From Candidatus Atribacteria bacterium (GTDB taxonomy: Bacteria > Bipolaricaulota > Bipolaricaulia > UBA7950 > UBA9294), in contig SPBW01000053.1 of assembly GCA_004525685.1 (NCBI GenBank), positions 1-11,751 of the forward strand: 11,751 nt of DNA. The letters are read 5' to 3'. The notes below the pieces were generated by a model. That model searched no databases, had not been told where the DNA came from, and saw only the letters and a program-made list of their open reading frames with translations. Positions within the stretch are counted from its first letter, which is position 1, and the number at the start of each line of letters is the position of its first letter. Below, piece after piece: positions 1 to 7,102 of this stretch. The position numbers and the translations under genes were made by a program.

Positions 1-689
1 AGGACGTCCAGATCCTCAGGGACCTCGATCAGCAGATACTCAGACGAGTCGCCCGGCGTGCACGCGAGTAGACCTCGGACGCCCGAAGACAGCGTTGCCG
101 TCTTCGTGAGGACGACCATCTCATGAAGCCCAATACTTTGGTGTGGTGGGGCGTGTCCATGATCGATTCTGTCGATGACACGGGGTGAATCAATCCACCA
201 CTCAATACGGAACCGATCTGCTGGTATCGACATTGCGAGGGAACTGTCAAGCTCATCAGGTGCTTCGCAAGAGTACGCAGTGGCAATTCCTCCCAGCTTG
301 TTGAGGGCGAGATGCAGGTCGACACTGCTCAAAGGATCGATGTCCCAATACACCAGATCGACGCCCTCGCGCTGAAGGTGTATCCGCTCGTACATGCGAA
401 GCATTGATCCGATGCCTCGATTGCGTCCCGCTAAATCGACCGCCCACACGACTGTTCGCCTCGCGGGGTATCCGTCGACTTCAGCGACCAGATCAACGAG
501 GGTTCCTTGAAGCTGCTGATTCATCGAACTGCAGGGCGTTCCTAGGATAAGTCCGCCGCTTTGGTGAATGTCAAGAAGGTGCGACAGCCGCCAGACTTCT
601 GAAGGATGCTCATGATTGGATTGCTGTTGAAGGGCAACCACGCCGCGCAACTGTTGAACGGAATGGAGTGTCTCAACGGCGATACTCAT
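1..689 (-). CDS. COG3375-type GNAT acetyltransferase, C-terminus cut by window edge
   Basis: Reading the minus strand from the ATG at 689 gives 229 uninterrupted codons that run off the left edge, so the C-terminal end is missing. A GNAT acyl-CoA-binding motif A is visible at about residues 84-97 (VDLAGRNRGIGSML). It is followed by WDIDPLSSVDLHLALNKLGG at 115-134 and PADRFRIEWWIDSPRV at 156-171. This order matches my memory of the COG3375 'predicted GNAT acetyltransferase' family (W-x-DPL...NKLG...RF..EW..DSPRV). Family members are usually about 250-280 residues, so perhaps 30-50 are absent. The presumed reaction is transfer of an acyl group from acyl-CoA to an amine; the substrate is unknown. 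From memory only, related genes in some genomes lie beside N-succinylamino acid racemases, so a small amino-acid substrate is possible. The start overlaps the upstream cyclase gene by 17 nt, which indicates translational coupling as third gene of the era unit. Family call is fairly sure, substrate is not. Confidence 0.82.
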   Translation of the reverse strand, partial: MSIAVETLHSVQQLRGVVALQQQSNHEHPSEVWRLSHLLDIHQSGGLILGTPCSSMNQQLQGTLVDLVAEVDGYPARRTVVWAVDLAGRNRGIGSMLRMYERIHLQREGVDLVYWDIDPLSSVDLHLALNKLGGIATAYSCEAPDELDSSLAMSIPADRFRIEWWIDSPRVIDRIDHGHAPPHQSIGLHEMVVLTKTATLSSGVRGLLACTPGDSSEYLLIEVPEDLDV

Positions 690-3447
690 CGGCCCTATCT
701 TCATTCTGTGCTCGCTTGTCAGCATACATCCTTCGATCGACTTCCTCGAGAATCTGTTCGAGAGTCTTTTGTTCTCCAGGAAGCCGAGAATAGATGCCAA
801 TGCTCAGCCCAAGAACTAGCCGCAACTTGCCTGCATCAGTGCCTCCTAGCACCGCACCGATCCCACTTCGCAGTCGAGCGGCGACACGATGCGATGTGCC
901 ATGTTCATCTGTCTCAGGCATGAACACCAGAAACTCATCGCCACCATATCGGATGACTCGATCGCAATCTCTCACATTGCTCTCAATCATGCGGGCAACG
1001 CTTTGCAGTACCTCATCGCCCTTCAGATGCCCCAGTGTGTTGTTGACGGCGCGGAAGCCGTCGACATCAAGCATCATGAGAGACAGCGGACGCTCGTAGC
1101 GATCACTTCGGCTGAACTCTGAAGCAATGATTGAGTTGAAATAGTGGCGATTGAACAAGCCTGTTAGGGGATCGCGAATCGCTTGTTCACGAAGTGTCGC
1201 TTGTGAGGAAATGTTCGCCAGTGCAGTCGCCAACTGGTTCGCAACAACTTCGATTAGTCGGCGATCCTCGTCATCGAAGAATCCCAGCTGCGCGCTCTCG
1301 ATATTCACTACACCCAACAAGCTGCGGTCGAACAAGATGGGGACGGCTAGCTCTGATCGAGTACTGGAGAGCACTTCTTTGTATCGAGCATCCTGAGACA
1401 CATCAGGGACGATCAACGATGTCTTGTTCCACGCCACCCAGCCGATAATGCCGCTCTCCCTGCTCGTCTCCCATCCTGCCTCTATGTGCCGATCACTGAA
1501 AGCTCCGCCAGCACTGCTTGCCACGAGTGAGCCGTCTTCTTGCAGCATCAAGATCGAAGCTAGCTGAAAGTCGAACTGCTCAACTAGGAAGTCTAGCGTG
1601 CTCGCAACGGCCTGGGGATGCGTCGATGCCACTGCAAGCTGTTGCCCGAAGTCGAAGATGCGGTTGAGCGAGGTTTGACGCCGAACGGCTGTGAGTGCGG
1701 TCGCCAGATGGCTGGTCACAGTGGAGAGGATCTCGCAATCCTGCTCGCCAAAGGCGGCCAGTCGCTGGCTTGCTGCGTAGATCACTCCAATCGAGCCCTT
1801 CCTCCCGATGATGGGAACGGCAATGTAGGATTGGATCGCCTCTCGTGGCCCGGCATAGAGGGAATCCTTCGATACGTCAGGAATGATGGCAGGCTTGCCA
1901 TTCTTGAGGACCCAGCGGTTAATCCCCGGGCCTTCCGCGACGACGCGATCTCCCTTCTCCGGGATCTCGGTCTTCGGGAAGTCGTCTCGAACGGAGGTTG
2001 CTTCGTGGACAAATCGCATGCCATCGAGCAGGTAAATCCCGCAAATCTCGTAGTCCATGCCTTCTTGCACGCGCGTTGCCGTTGTCTCACACAGTGCACG
2101 CTCGTTGTTGATGGTCGCCAATTCGCTTCCAAGGGCAGCAAGCCCATGAAGCTGATTCGCTTGCTTGCGCAGGCGCTTCATCTTGAATACGCGTTCCACA
2201 GCGAACGCAGCGATGTTTGCCAGAAACGCGACTGGCTCAATAGAAGCTGCCGTCGGAACGCTGGGATCCATAGGGTCGTCAATCGATATGGTTCCAATGA
2301 TCCCTCCGTCGCCACGCAGAGGAAGGAAGAGGAAGTCGTCAGGATGCCAGCCATCCACAGACACGGTGCCTGTGATGCCATGGTCCTTGGACAAGGGTGT
2401 CTCATCATGGGGGATGTAGTAGGCCAGTCCAAGCTTGAACCGATCCGAATAGACCTCTCTGCGCTGCTCGATCGAGATCTCCTCCTGAGCCATGAGTGCG
2501 GCCTGCTCGTCGGGCGTCAAACCTGACGTCATTGTCTTGAAGACGGGCCCTTCGAATGGACAGGGAATGGATAGATCATAGAGCGTGAGCAGTGCGCGGC
2601 GGAAGCCGCCGTATTCGACGATCGTATCCAAAACGAGTTGGAGGATCCTGTCGATGTCCTGCTCTGCAAGAATGACTTCGGTCAATTCAAGAACGATGCG
2701 ATGCAGCTGCATAATCCGTGTTTCTTGAGTGATATCACGGATTGTTCCCTCAATCCGAAACCCATCCTTCTGTGCGATCGCAACAGATCTGACTTCACCG
2801 ATGAATGTCTGCTGATTTGCAGCCAAGAACCGATAAATGTTGGGCGGCGCATTGGCAGGTCTGTCAGGAAGATCTCTCAGAGCCTGTGCCAGCCGATCCC
2901 TGTCTTCAGGAACGAGTAGCTGGTCCAGCGGGATTTCCCGAATCTCTTCCAATGCATATCCTGTTCGTTCAAGCAGGTAGTCGTTGACGTACGACAGTCT
3001 TCCATCCATGATTTCGAAGACGCCGACAGGCGCAATTTGCAGCAGCTGTCGATAGTGGCGCAGCTGGGATTGCAGATGGCACAGGACTCTGGCATTGTCG
3101 AGACAGGATGCGAGCTCCTTCTCAGAAACGTTCTCAGCGATGCGAGCTACGCCGAGATCGCAGCACCACGACGGAAGTGTTGTGGGTGCTTCCTGGCGAT
3201 CAACGACAAGAACAGATGTATCCCACGCGTCGCGAATGCGGATCAGTGTGGATTTCAGCGTGGCCGGTTCCCAGCCGTTTGGCATGATCACAACGACATC
3301 TGGTTTGACGGCGGAAGCTGATGTCAGCGCTTCAAGCGAGAGCCCAACGACTGAGTAGTCGAGAGCCTCCAGCATGCGGCCGATTGGAGATTCCATCGGA
3401 TCGTTGGCAGAAACAACGAACACTGCAGCTTCTGGTTTGCATCCCAT
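673..3447 (-). CDS. Multi-sensor diguanylate cyclase (receiver-like, PAS, three GAF, GGDEF)
   Basis: This 924-residue cytosolic protein has no signal peptide or membrane segment. Domains in order: a receiver-like alpha/beta domain (about 5-118); a PAS domain (about 127-242, ending in the usual GTIRDITQ); an atypical long GAF (about 247-420); a second GAF (about 432-588, IPDVSKDSLY at 521-530); a third GAF (about 595-748, VPDVSQDARY at 680-689); and a GGDEF domain (about 753-915). The GGDEF motif at 835-839 is intact. The first metal-ligand Asp is D794, and an RxxD inhibitory site (R826-D829) lies exactly five residues before GGDEF, so it should make c-di-GMP from two GTP with product inhibition. 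No EAL or HD-GYP domain follows. The receiver-like domain lacks the acidic pair after strand 1 (SAND at 13-16) and has no Asp at the usual phosphorylation site (DVVVIMPNG at 50-58). The ATG is 4 nt after the era stop, with GGTGA just upstream. Ligands of the PAS and GAF domains are unknown. Confidence 0.92.
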   Translation of the reverse strand: MGCKPEAAVFVVSANDPMESPIGRMLEALDYSVVGLSLEALTSASAVKPDVVVIMPNGWEPATLKSTLIRIRDAWDTSVLVVDRQEAPTTLPSWCCDLGVARIAENVSEKELASCLDNARVLCHLQSQLRHYRQLLQIAPVGVFEIMDGRLSYVNDYLLERTGYALEEIREIPLDQLLVPEDRDRLAQALRDLPDRPANAPPNIYRFLAANQQTFIGEVRSVAIAQKDGFRIEGTIRDITQETRIMQLHRIVLELTEVILAEQDIDRILQLVLDTIVEYGGFRRALLTLYDLSIPCPFEGPVFKTMTSGLTPDEQAALMAQEEISIEQRREVYSDRFKLGLAYYIPHDETPLSKDHGITGTVSVDGWHPDDFLFLPLRGDGGIIGTISIDDPMDPSVPTAASIEPVAFLANIAAFAVERVFKMKRLRKQANQLHGLAALGSELATINNERALCETTATRVQEGMDYEICGIYLLDGMRFVHEATSVRDDFPKTEIPEKGDRVVAEGPGINRWVLKNGKPAIIPDVSKDSLYAGPREAIQSYIAVPIIGRKGSIGVIYAASQRLAAFGEQDCEILSTVTSHLATALTAVRRQTSLNRIFDFGQQLAVASTHPQAVASTLDFLVEQFDFQLASILMLQEDGSLVASSAGGAFSDRHIEAGWETSRESGIIGWVAWNKTSLIVPDVSQDARYKEVLSSTRSELAVPILFDRSLLGVVNIESAQLGFFDDEDRRLIEVVANQLATALANISSQATLREQAIRDPLTGLFNRHYFNSIIASEFSRSDRYERPLSLMMLDVDGFRAVNNTLGHLKGDEVLQSVARMIESNVRDCDRVIRYGGDEFLVFMPETDEHGTSHRVAARLRSGIGAVLGGTDAGKLRLVLGLSIGIYSRLPGEQKTLEQILEEVDRRMYADKRAQNEDRADEYRR

Positions 3448-3451
3448 GGGT

Positions 3452-4378
3452 TCACCGTGTCGAATGAGTCAGTTGCTCGATTTGATCTGCATCGTTCGTC
3501 CAATTGGCCTTCACCTTGACGATCGTTTCCAGGAACACGCGGCTCCCCAGCAAAGACTCGATATCTGTTCGTGCGAGCGAGCCAATCTTCTTGATCATCT
3601 TGCCGCCCTTCCCGATAAGGATGCCCTTCTGTGAATCACGCTCAACAATGATTTCGGCCTTAATCTCGATGATGCCATCATCTCGCTCATTCAGCCATTT
3701 TAGGCGAACTGCGGTTGAGTAGGGAATCTCCTTGTGTGTCAAGCGAAAGATCTTCTCGCGGATGAGTTCAGCAATCAAGAAATCCTCAGTCTGATCAGAT
3801 GTCTCCTCTGGAGAGAACAGCAACAGGCCTGGAGATAGGTACTCCGATATTGTGTCGATCACATCGTGGATCCCCTGCCACCGCATGGCAGAAATAGGGA
3901 TCAGTTCAGCAAACAAGCCCGTCTTCTCATAGGCAATCAATGTCTCTTCGACGGCATTGCCCTTGGCTTGGTCGATCTTATTGACCAACAGAATGATGGG
4001 CACATCGATGTCATTCCACTCGTCGAAGATCTTGCGATCAAGCTCAGGAATGGCGCCCCATGGTTCCACGACGTAGACCAAGAGATCCATGCCGCGCAAT
4101 GCTCTACGGGCTTCTCGGAGAATATGCCGACTCAATTGATCCCCTGGCTTGTGAAGTCCAGGAGTATCGACAAACACGATCTGAGCCTTGTCTGTGGTCA
4201 GGACGCAACGGATGCGATTGCGCGTTGTCTGTGGTTTGTTCGATGTAATGAGGAGTTTCCGCCCAATGGCAGCGTTGAGAAAAGTCGATTTGCCGACGTT
4301 CGTCTGCCCCAGCACAGCTACGAAGCCGGTCTTCATCTTCTTGGAATTCTCGTCTGAGTGTTCCCGCAACGCCGTCAC
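3452..4378 (-). CDS. era: GTPase Era, 30S ribosome assembly
   Basis: Era binds GTP and the 3' end of 16S rRNA and acts late in 30S subunit maturation. The 308-residue protein has the N-terminal GTPase domain: G1 GQTNVGKST at 24-32, the Era switch KPQTTRNRI at 48-56, G3 DTPGLHKP at 71-78, G4 NKID at 133-136 and G5 SAM at 163-165. The C-terminal KH domain carries GKGGKMIKKIG at 256-266, and the usual end VKVKANW is at 287-293. The G1 loop has Thr26 where most Era proteins have Pro. The start is GTG at 4378, preceded by tandem AAGGAG copies, the first with a 6-nt spacer. An ATG at 4336 (residue 15, MKTGFVAVLG) looks like a classic Era start but has only a weak SD, so the 14-residue extension is probable but unproven. 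It heads a minus-strand unit with the cyclase and acetyltransferase, instead of its frequent neighbours ybeY or recO. Confidence 0.97.
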   Translation of the reverse strand: MTALREHSDENSKKMKTGFVAVLGQTNVGKSTFLNAAIGRKLLITSNKPQTTRNRIRCVLTTDKAQIVFVDTPGLHKPGDQLSRHILREARRALRGMDLLVYVVEPWGAIPELDRKIFDEWNDIDVPIILLVNKIDQAKGNAVEETLIAYEKTGLFAELIPISAMRWQGIHDVIDTISEYLSPGLLLFSPEETSDQTEDFLIAELIREKIFRLTHKEIPYSTAVRLKWLNERDDGIIEIKAEIIVERDSQKGILIGKGGKMIKKIGSLARTDIESLLGSRVFLETIVKVKANWTNDADQIEQLTHSTR

Positions 4379-4390
4379 CTCCTTCTCCTT
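4379..4390 (-). promoter_or_regulatory. Tandem Shine-Dalgarno before the era GTG start
   Basis: On the minus strand AAGGAG occurs twice in a row directly before the GTG at 4378. The upstream copy (4385-4390) has an ideal 6-nt spacer, while the second copy abuts the start codon. This supports the GTG over the internal ATG at 4336. Confidence 0.6.
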
Positions 4391-4445
4391 CGGCTAATCA
4401 TCCAATTGTAGTAGGAAGAAGACAGATATTCGAAGGCATGTGCGA

Positions 4446-4472
4446 ATCATATGCCAGCGATTGTGTTCTCAA
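4446..4472 (-). promoter_or_regulatory. Possible era-unit promoter
   Basis: Minus-strand TTGAGA (4467-4472) and TATGAT (4446-4451) each match five of six sigma-70-type consensus bases, but the spacer is only 15 nt. The leader to era would be about 60 nt. A separate TACAAT (4405-4410) closer to era is an alternative -10 element with a poor -35. The box overlaps the plus-strand candidate, so the two directions may compete. Weak call from sequence alone. Confidence 0.25.
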
Positions 4473-4489
4473 TCGGAGGAAACTATACT
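4461..4489 (+). promoter_or_regulatory. Possible promoter of the amidohydrolase-ispE-cmk-plsC unit
   Basis: TTGTGT (4461-4466) and TATACT (4484-4489) are separated by exactly 17 nt. The -10 matches five of six consensus bases, the -35 only three. Transcription would start near 4496, leaving a leader of only about 11 nt that just includes the AAGGA at 4497-4501 before the ATG at 4507. That is unusually short for SD-led initiation, so the true start site may lie elsewhere. This is the only intergenic space before the plus-strand operon. Confidence 0.35.
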
Positions 4490-4506
4490 CGAACTGAAGG
4501 ACTGAA

Positions 4507-5643
4507 ATGGACATTCTCATTACCAACATTGGACAGATCGTTACGCCGATTGGGCGTGCCCTAGACGAGACGGCGAGATCCTATGCTCTCGAAGTGTCTC
4601 GCGACACGCACCTATTAGTCCGCGATGGTCGAATTGTGAAGGGCATTCCACAGCGAAACTCAAAACAGGTTGAAACGATCGATGCCCACGGTGGCGTCAT
4701 CATCCCTGGGCTGATCGACCCATTCTGGGTATTGCCGCATATGCCGGGATGGCTGATCGGTAAGGCCGATCCGATGCTCTGTGGACTCGATCTTGCAGAG
4801 TGGACAAGGCGATTGCTCCAACGCGCACTGCGCAGTGGTGTGACGTCTGTTGAGCTGAAGTGCGCCCATGATTCTGGATTGGAAGGGCTGGCTGTGGTCG
4901 GGTATCTCACTCAACAGCAGCAGCCTCGCATTATTGGCTCTCTGATGGCATCGCTACCTGAAGAGGGTAAACAGCGGAATCAACTCGTTTCATCGCTCAT
5001 TGGCGAGGTCATTCCTGAGGTTCGCCAGCGCCGAATGGCCACATTCTGCGACGTCGGATGGGGAAGCCATTCAGGTTCGCTGACTGAAGCCAACGCAGTT
5101 CTTCGAGCTGCATTGGGGGCTGGACTGCGTCCGAAACTCCATGTTGAATCGACCACGCCAGTCGAGGATGTGGCAGCGTTGGCCATCTCTCTGGGCGCAG
5201 CAGCTGTTGGATGTACATCGCCTCTGGCAATCCATCTGGCGACGAGCTTGGCGAATAGCCATGTGTTGCCCGTCTATCTGCCCGGTATCCGAGAAGAGAA
5301 CGAGCCGAAACGGATCAATGTGCAGCCGCTCTTGAGCCAGGGACTTCCGATAGCCCTGGGATCCGGTACCGGATGGGATGGATGTCAATCAAGGTCGATG
5401 TGGTCTGTGCTCGCAAGTGCCATCGACCGGATGGGTATGACACTGGCTGAGGCCATCACGGCATGCTCGCTGAACAACGCCCGTGCTCTGGAGATTGCAC
5501 ACGAGACCGGAAGCATCGAAGAAGGCAAGCGCGCTGATCTTGTACTGCTTGATCTTCATGACTATCGCGAAATCGAGGCAGCACCTGATAATCCTCCTGT
5601 GTCGCTGGTGATGGTCAATGGAGCCATTGCACACCTGTCATGA
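4507..5643 (+). CDS. Amidohydrolase-fold protein resembling imidazolonepropionase, probably without metal site
   Basis: The 378-residue protein follows the layout of HutI-like amidohydrolases. It has an N-terminal beta-sandwich strand set (MDILITNIGQIV), the DGRIVKG turn at 40-46, GGVIIPGLID at 62-71, GVTSVELK at 111-118, FCDVGWGSHSGS at 180-191, KLHVE at 210-214, a VLPVYLPG strand at 253-260, and the C-terminal SIEEGKRADLVLLD at 336-349. The expected ligands are mostly gone: the HxH after GLID reads F73-W-V75, and the Asp of the usual ATDFNPG segment falls on G287 in ALGSGTGWDG. H212 remains. The frame is open and well formed, so it is not a decaying gene. Family resemblance is good, but hydrolase activity is doubtful; it may be a binding or structural protein, or use another chemistry. 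AAGGA lies 5 nt before the ATG. The end overlaps ispE by 4 nt, making it the first gene of the isoprenoid/lipid unit. No hut genes are seen nearby. Confidence 0.75.
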   Translation: MDILITNIGQIVTPIGRALDETARSYALEVSRDTHLLVRDGRIVKGIPQRNSKQVETIDAHGGVIIPGLIDPFWVLPHMPGWLIGKADPMLCGLDLAEWTRRLLQRALRSGVTSVELKCAHDSGLEGLAVVGYLTQQQQPRIIGSLMASLPEEGKQRNQLVSSLIGEVIPEVRQRRMATFCDVGWGSHSGSLTEANAVLRAALGAGLRPKLHVESTTPVEDVAALAISLGAAAVGCTSPLAIHLATSLANSHVLPVYLPGIREENEPKRINVQPLLSQGLPIALGSGTGWDGCQSRSMWSVLASAIDRMGMTLAEAITACSLNNARALEIAHETGSIEEGKRADLVLLDLHDYREIEAAPDNPPVSLVMVNGAIAHLS

Positions 5644-6464
5644 CAGTGCGGTTACTCGCCTACGCCAAACTCAACCTGTCGCTAGAGATCTGCGGGCAGC
5701 GGGCTGACGGAATGCATGAGATTCGGTCGATTGCCCAGACGATTGATCTAGCTGATCGGATCCAGATCTCTGCACGAGCCAAAACTCGCGTCTTCTGCGA
5801 TGAATCTCTGGATGGCCCCAACATCGTGGAGAAGGCTGCTGCCATTGTGCTGCGGGAGAAGCGAAGTCGAGGCGGGCTAGAGATTCGGATTGAGAAGAGA
5901 ATTCCAGTCGGAGCGGGACTAGGCGGCGGCTCCTCCGATGCGGCGGCCGTTCTCGTTGCTGCCAATAAACTGCTGCCGCCCTTGATCGGCGACGTTGAAC
6001 TAATCGACATGGCAAGCAGTCTAGGAGCTGACGTTCCTCTGTTTCTCACAGGCGGATGCATGAGGCTGACGGGTGTAGGCCATCCTGAGCAGAAGATGCC
6101 GACGCGTTCAGAAGTCTTTGTACTTGTCGTCCCAGAGATTCGGTGTGCCACAGTCGATGTCTATCGTGAATGGCGATCTTCAGATGCGCCTTCACAGTCA
6201 CGGGCGCTTGGACAGAATGATCTGTATCCGGCCGCAGCAAGGCTTCATCCTGAACTTAGGATGTACCATGACGCGATCACGCAGACAGGCGGCAAGTATT
6301 CGGGAATGACGGGGAGTGGGTCAGCATTCTATGCAGCGTTTGGCAGTTGCGCCGAGGCAATGCGTGCTCGGGACACGCTCGCGAGACAGGAGCTTGGCTG
6401 CCGGGTATATTGTTGCCGGGCAACCGCAACAGGCTGTGCCGAAGCGGGGGGGGAAGAGGCATGA
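5640..6464 (+). CDS. ispE: 4-diphosphocytidyl-2-C-methyl-D-erythritol kinase
   Basis: IspE is the GHMP-family kinase of the MEP pathway; it phosphorylates the 2-hydroxyl of CDP-methylerythritol using ATP. The 274-residue length is normal for the family (about 280). Visible motifs: AKLNLSL at 9-15 with catalytic K10; the glycine-rich ATP loop PVGAGLGGGSSDAAA at 89-103; LGADVPLFL at 128-136 with catalytic D131; NDL at 193-195; and the C-terminal GHMP motif MTGSGSAFYAAF at 223-234. The ATG shares the ATGA with the stop of the amidohydrolase-like gene. I see no SD close upstream, so translation probably depends on coupling. The 3' end also shares an ATGA with cmk. A run of eight G (6446-6453) lies in the last codons, and a -1 slip there would enter the cmk frame. 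The enzyme call is secure. Confidence 0.97.
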   Translation: MTVRLLAYAKLNLSLEICGQRADGMHEIRSIAQTIDLADRIQISARAKTRVFCDESLDGPNIVEKAAAIVLREKRSRGGLEIRIEKRIPVGAGLGGGSSDAAAVLVAANKLLPPLIGDVELIDMASSLGADVPLFLTGGCMRLTGVGHPEQKMPTRSEVFVLVVPEIRCATVDVYREWRSSDAPSQSRALGQNDLYPAAARLHPELRMYHDAITQTGGKYSGMTGSGSAFYAAFGSCAEAMRARDTLARQELGCRVYCCRATATGCAEAGGEEA

Positions 6465-7102
6465 AGATCGCGATTGATGGACCAGCTGCTTCGGGCAAGA
6501 CATCCTTGGGCAAGGCGCTTGCCCGGGAATTTCGCCTCCGATTTGTCGAGACAGGCAAGATGTATCGAGCTGTGGCTCTGGGATTTGAGCGAGGCATCCA
6601 GCTTGCTGACATGGAGATCTGTGTTACGGAGGATGAGCGGTTCCTTCTAAATGGCCAGGATGTGACGGCGCAGTTGCACACGAGCGCTTTGGATCAGAAG
6701 TCCTCTCAAGTGGCTGTATTGCCCGAGGTGCGAGAGCGGCTGGTTGAGCTTCAACGAGAGATTGCCAACCGACATGACGTTGTGATGGAGGGACGGGACA
6801 TCGGCACGGTCGTGCTGCCGGATGCAGATGTGAAGATATTTCTCATGGCGACACCGCACGAGCGGGCATCGCGGCGCATACAACAGCGGCAATCGGGTGA
6901 TCTCGATCAAGTAGAGCAAGAGATCATCGTACGCGATACAAGAGACTCAGAGCGTGCTGTTGCCCCCTTGAAACCCGCCGCGGATGCGACTATAATTCAA
7001 ACGAGCCAAAAAACGCTTAAAGAGGTCATTTCCGAAGCATCTACCCTGGTGAGAGATCTGTTGGAGGACGTTGTCTGGTCAGCTGAGAATCGGGATTCGT
7101 AA
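6461..7102 (+). CDS. cmk: Cytidylate kinase
   Basis: Cmk transfers phosphate from ATP to CMP and dCMP in the cytosol. It thereby recycles CMP from phospholipid synthesis and RNA turnover, and possibly the CMP released in the MEP pathway. The 213-residue protein has Walker A GPAASGKTS at 7-15, ETGKMYRAVA at 30-39, LLNGQDVT at 62-69, VAVLPEVRERLVELQR at 84-99, GRDIGTVVLPDADVKIF at 111-127, and the lid region with RDTRDSERAVAPL. This is the standard bacterial Cmk order, at slightly below the usual 220-230 residues. The ATG at 6461 begins the conserved MKIAIDGPA and overlaps the ispE stop by 4 nt. A longer in-frame opening from 6347 has no support. The 3' end overlaps plsC by 32 nt. Confidence 0.96.
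   Translation: MKIAIDGPAASGKTSLGKALAREFRLRFVETGKMYRAVALGFERGIQLADMEICVTEDERFLLNGQDVTAQLHTSALDQKSSQVAVLPEVRERLVELQREIANRHDVVMEGRDIGTVVLPDADVKIFLMATPHERASRRIQQRQSGDLDQVEQEIIVRDTRDSERAVAPLKPAADATIIQTSQKTLKEVISEASTLVRDLLEDVVWSAENRDS

Noticed and set aside
29..447. Short open frames on both strands near the left edge (minus 29-325 and 256-447, plus 175-375)
   Set aside because: The longer minus frame from 689 to the edge encodes a recognisable GNAT protein and explains this region.
1618..2526. Plus-strand 302-codon open frame inside the cyclase gene
   Set aside because: It is antisense to clear PAS/GAF coding sequence, resembles no family, has no SD, and its composition (Cys- and Arg-rich) is typical of an opposite-strand shadow.
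3866..4357. Plus-strand 163-codon frame opposite era
   Set aside because: It is a shadow of a well-conserved GTPase gene and shows no motif of its own.
5660..6151. Minus-strand 163-codon frame opposite ispE
   Set aside because: It is opposite conserved GHMP kinase motifs and has no recognisable protein features.
6347..6460. 38-codon upstream extension of cmk
   Set aside because: The conserved Cmk start MKIAIDGPA is at 6461; the extension lies inside ispE and has no family similarity. It matters only for the slippage idea.
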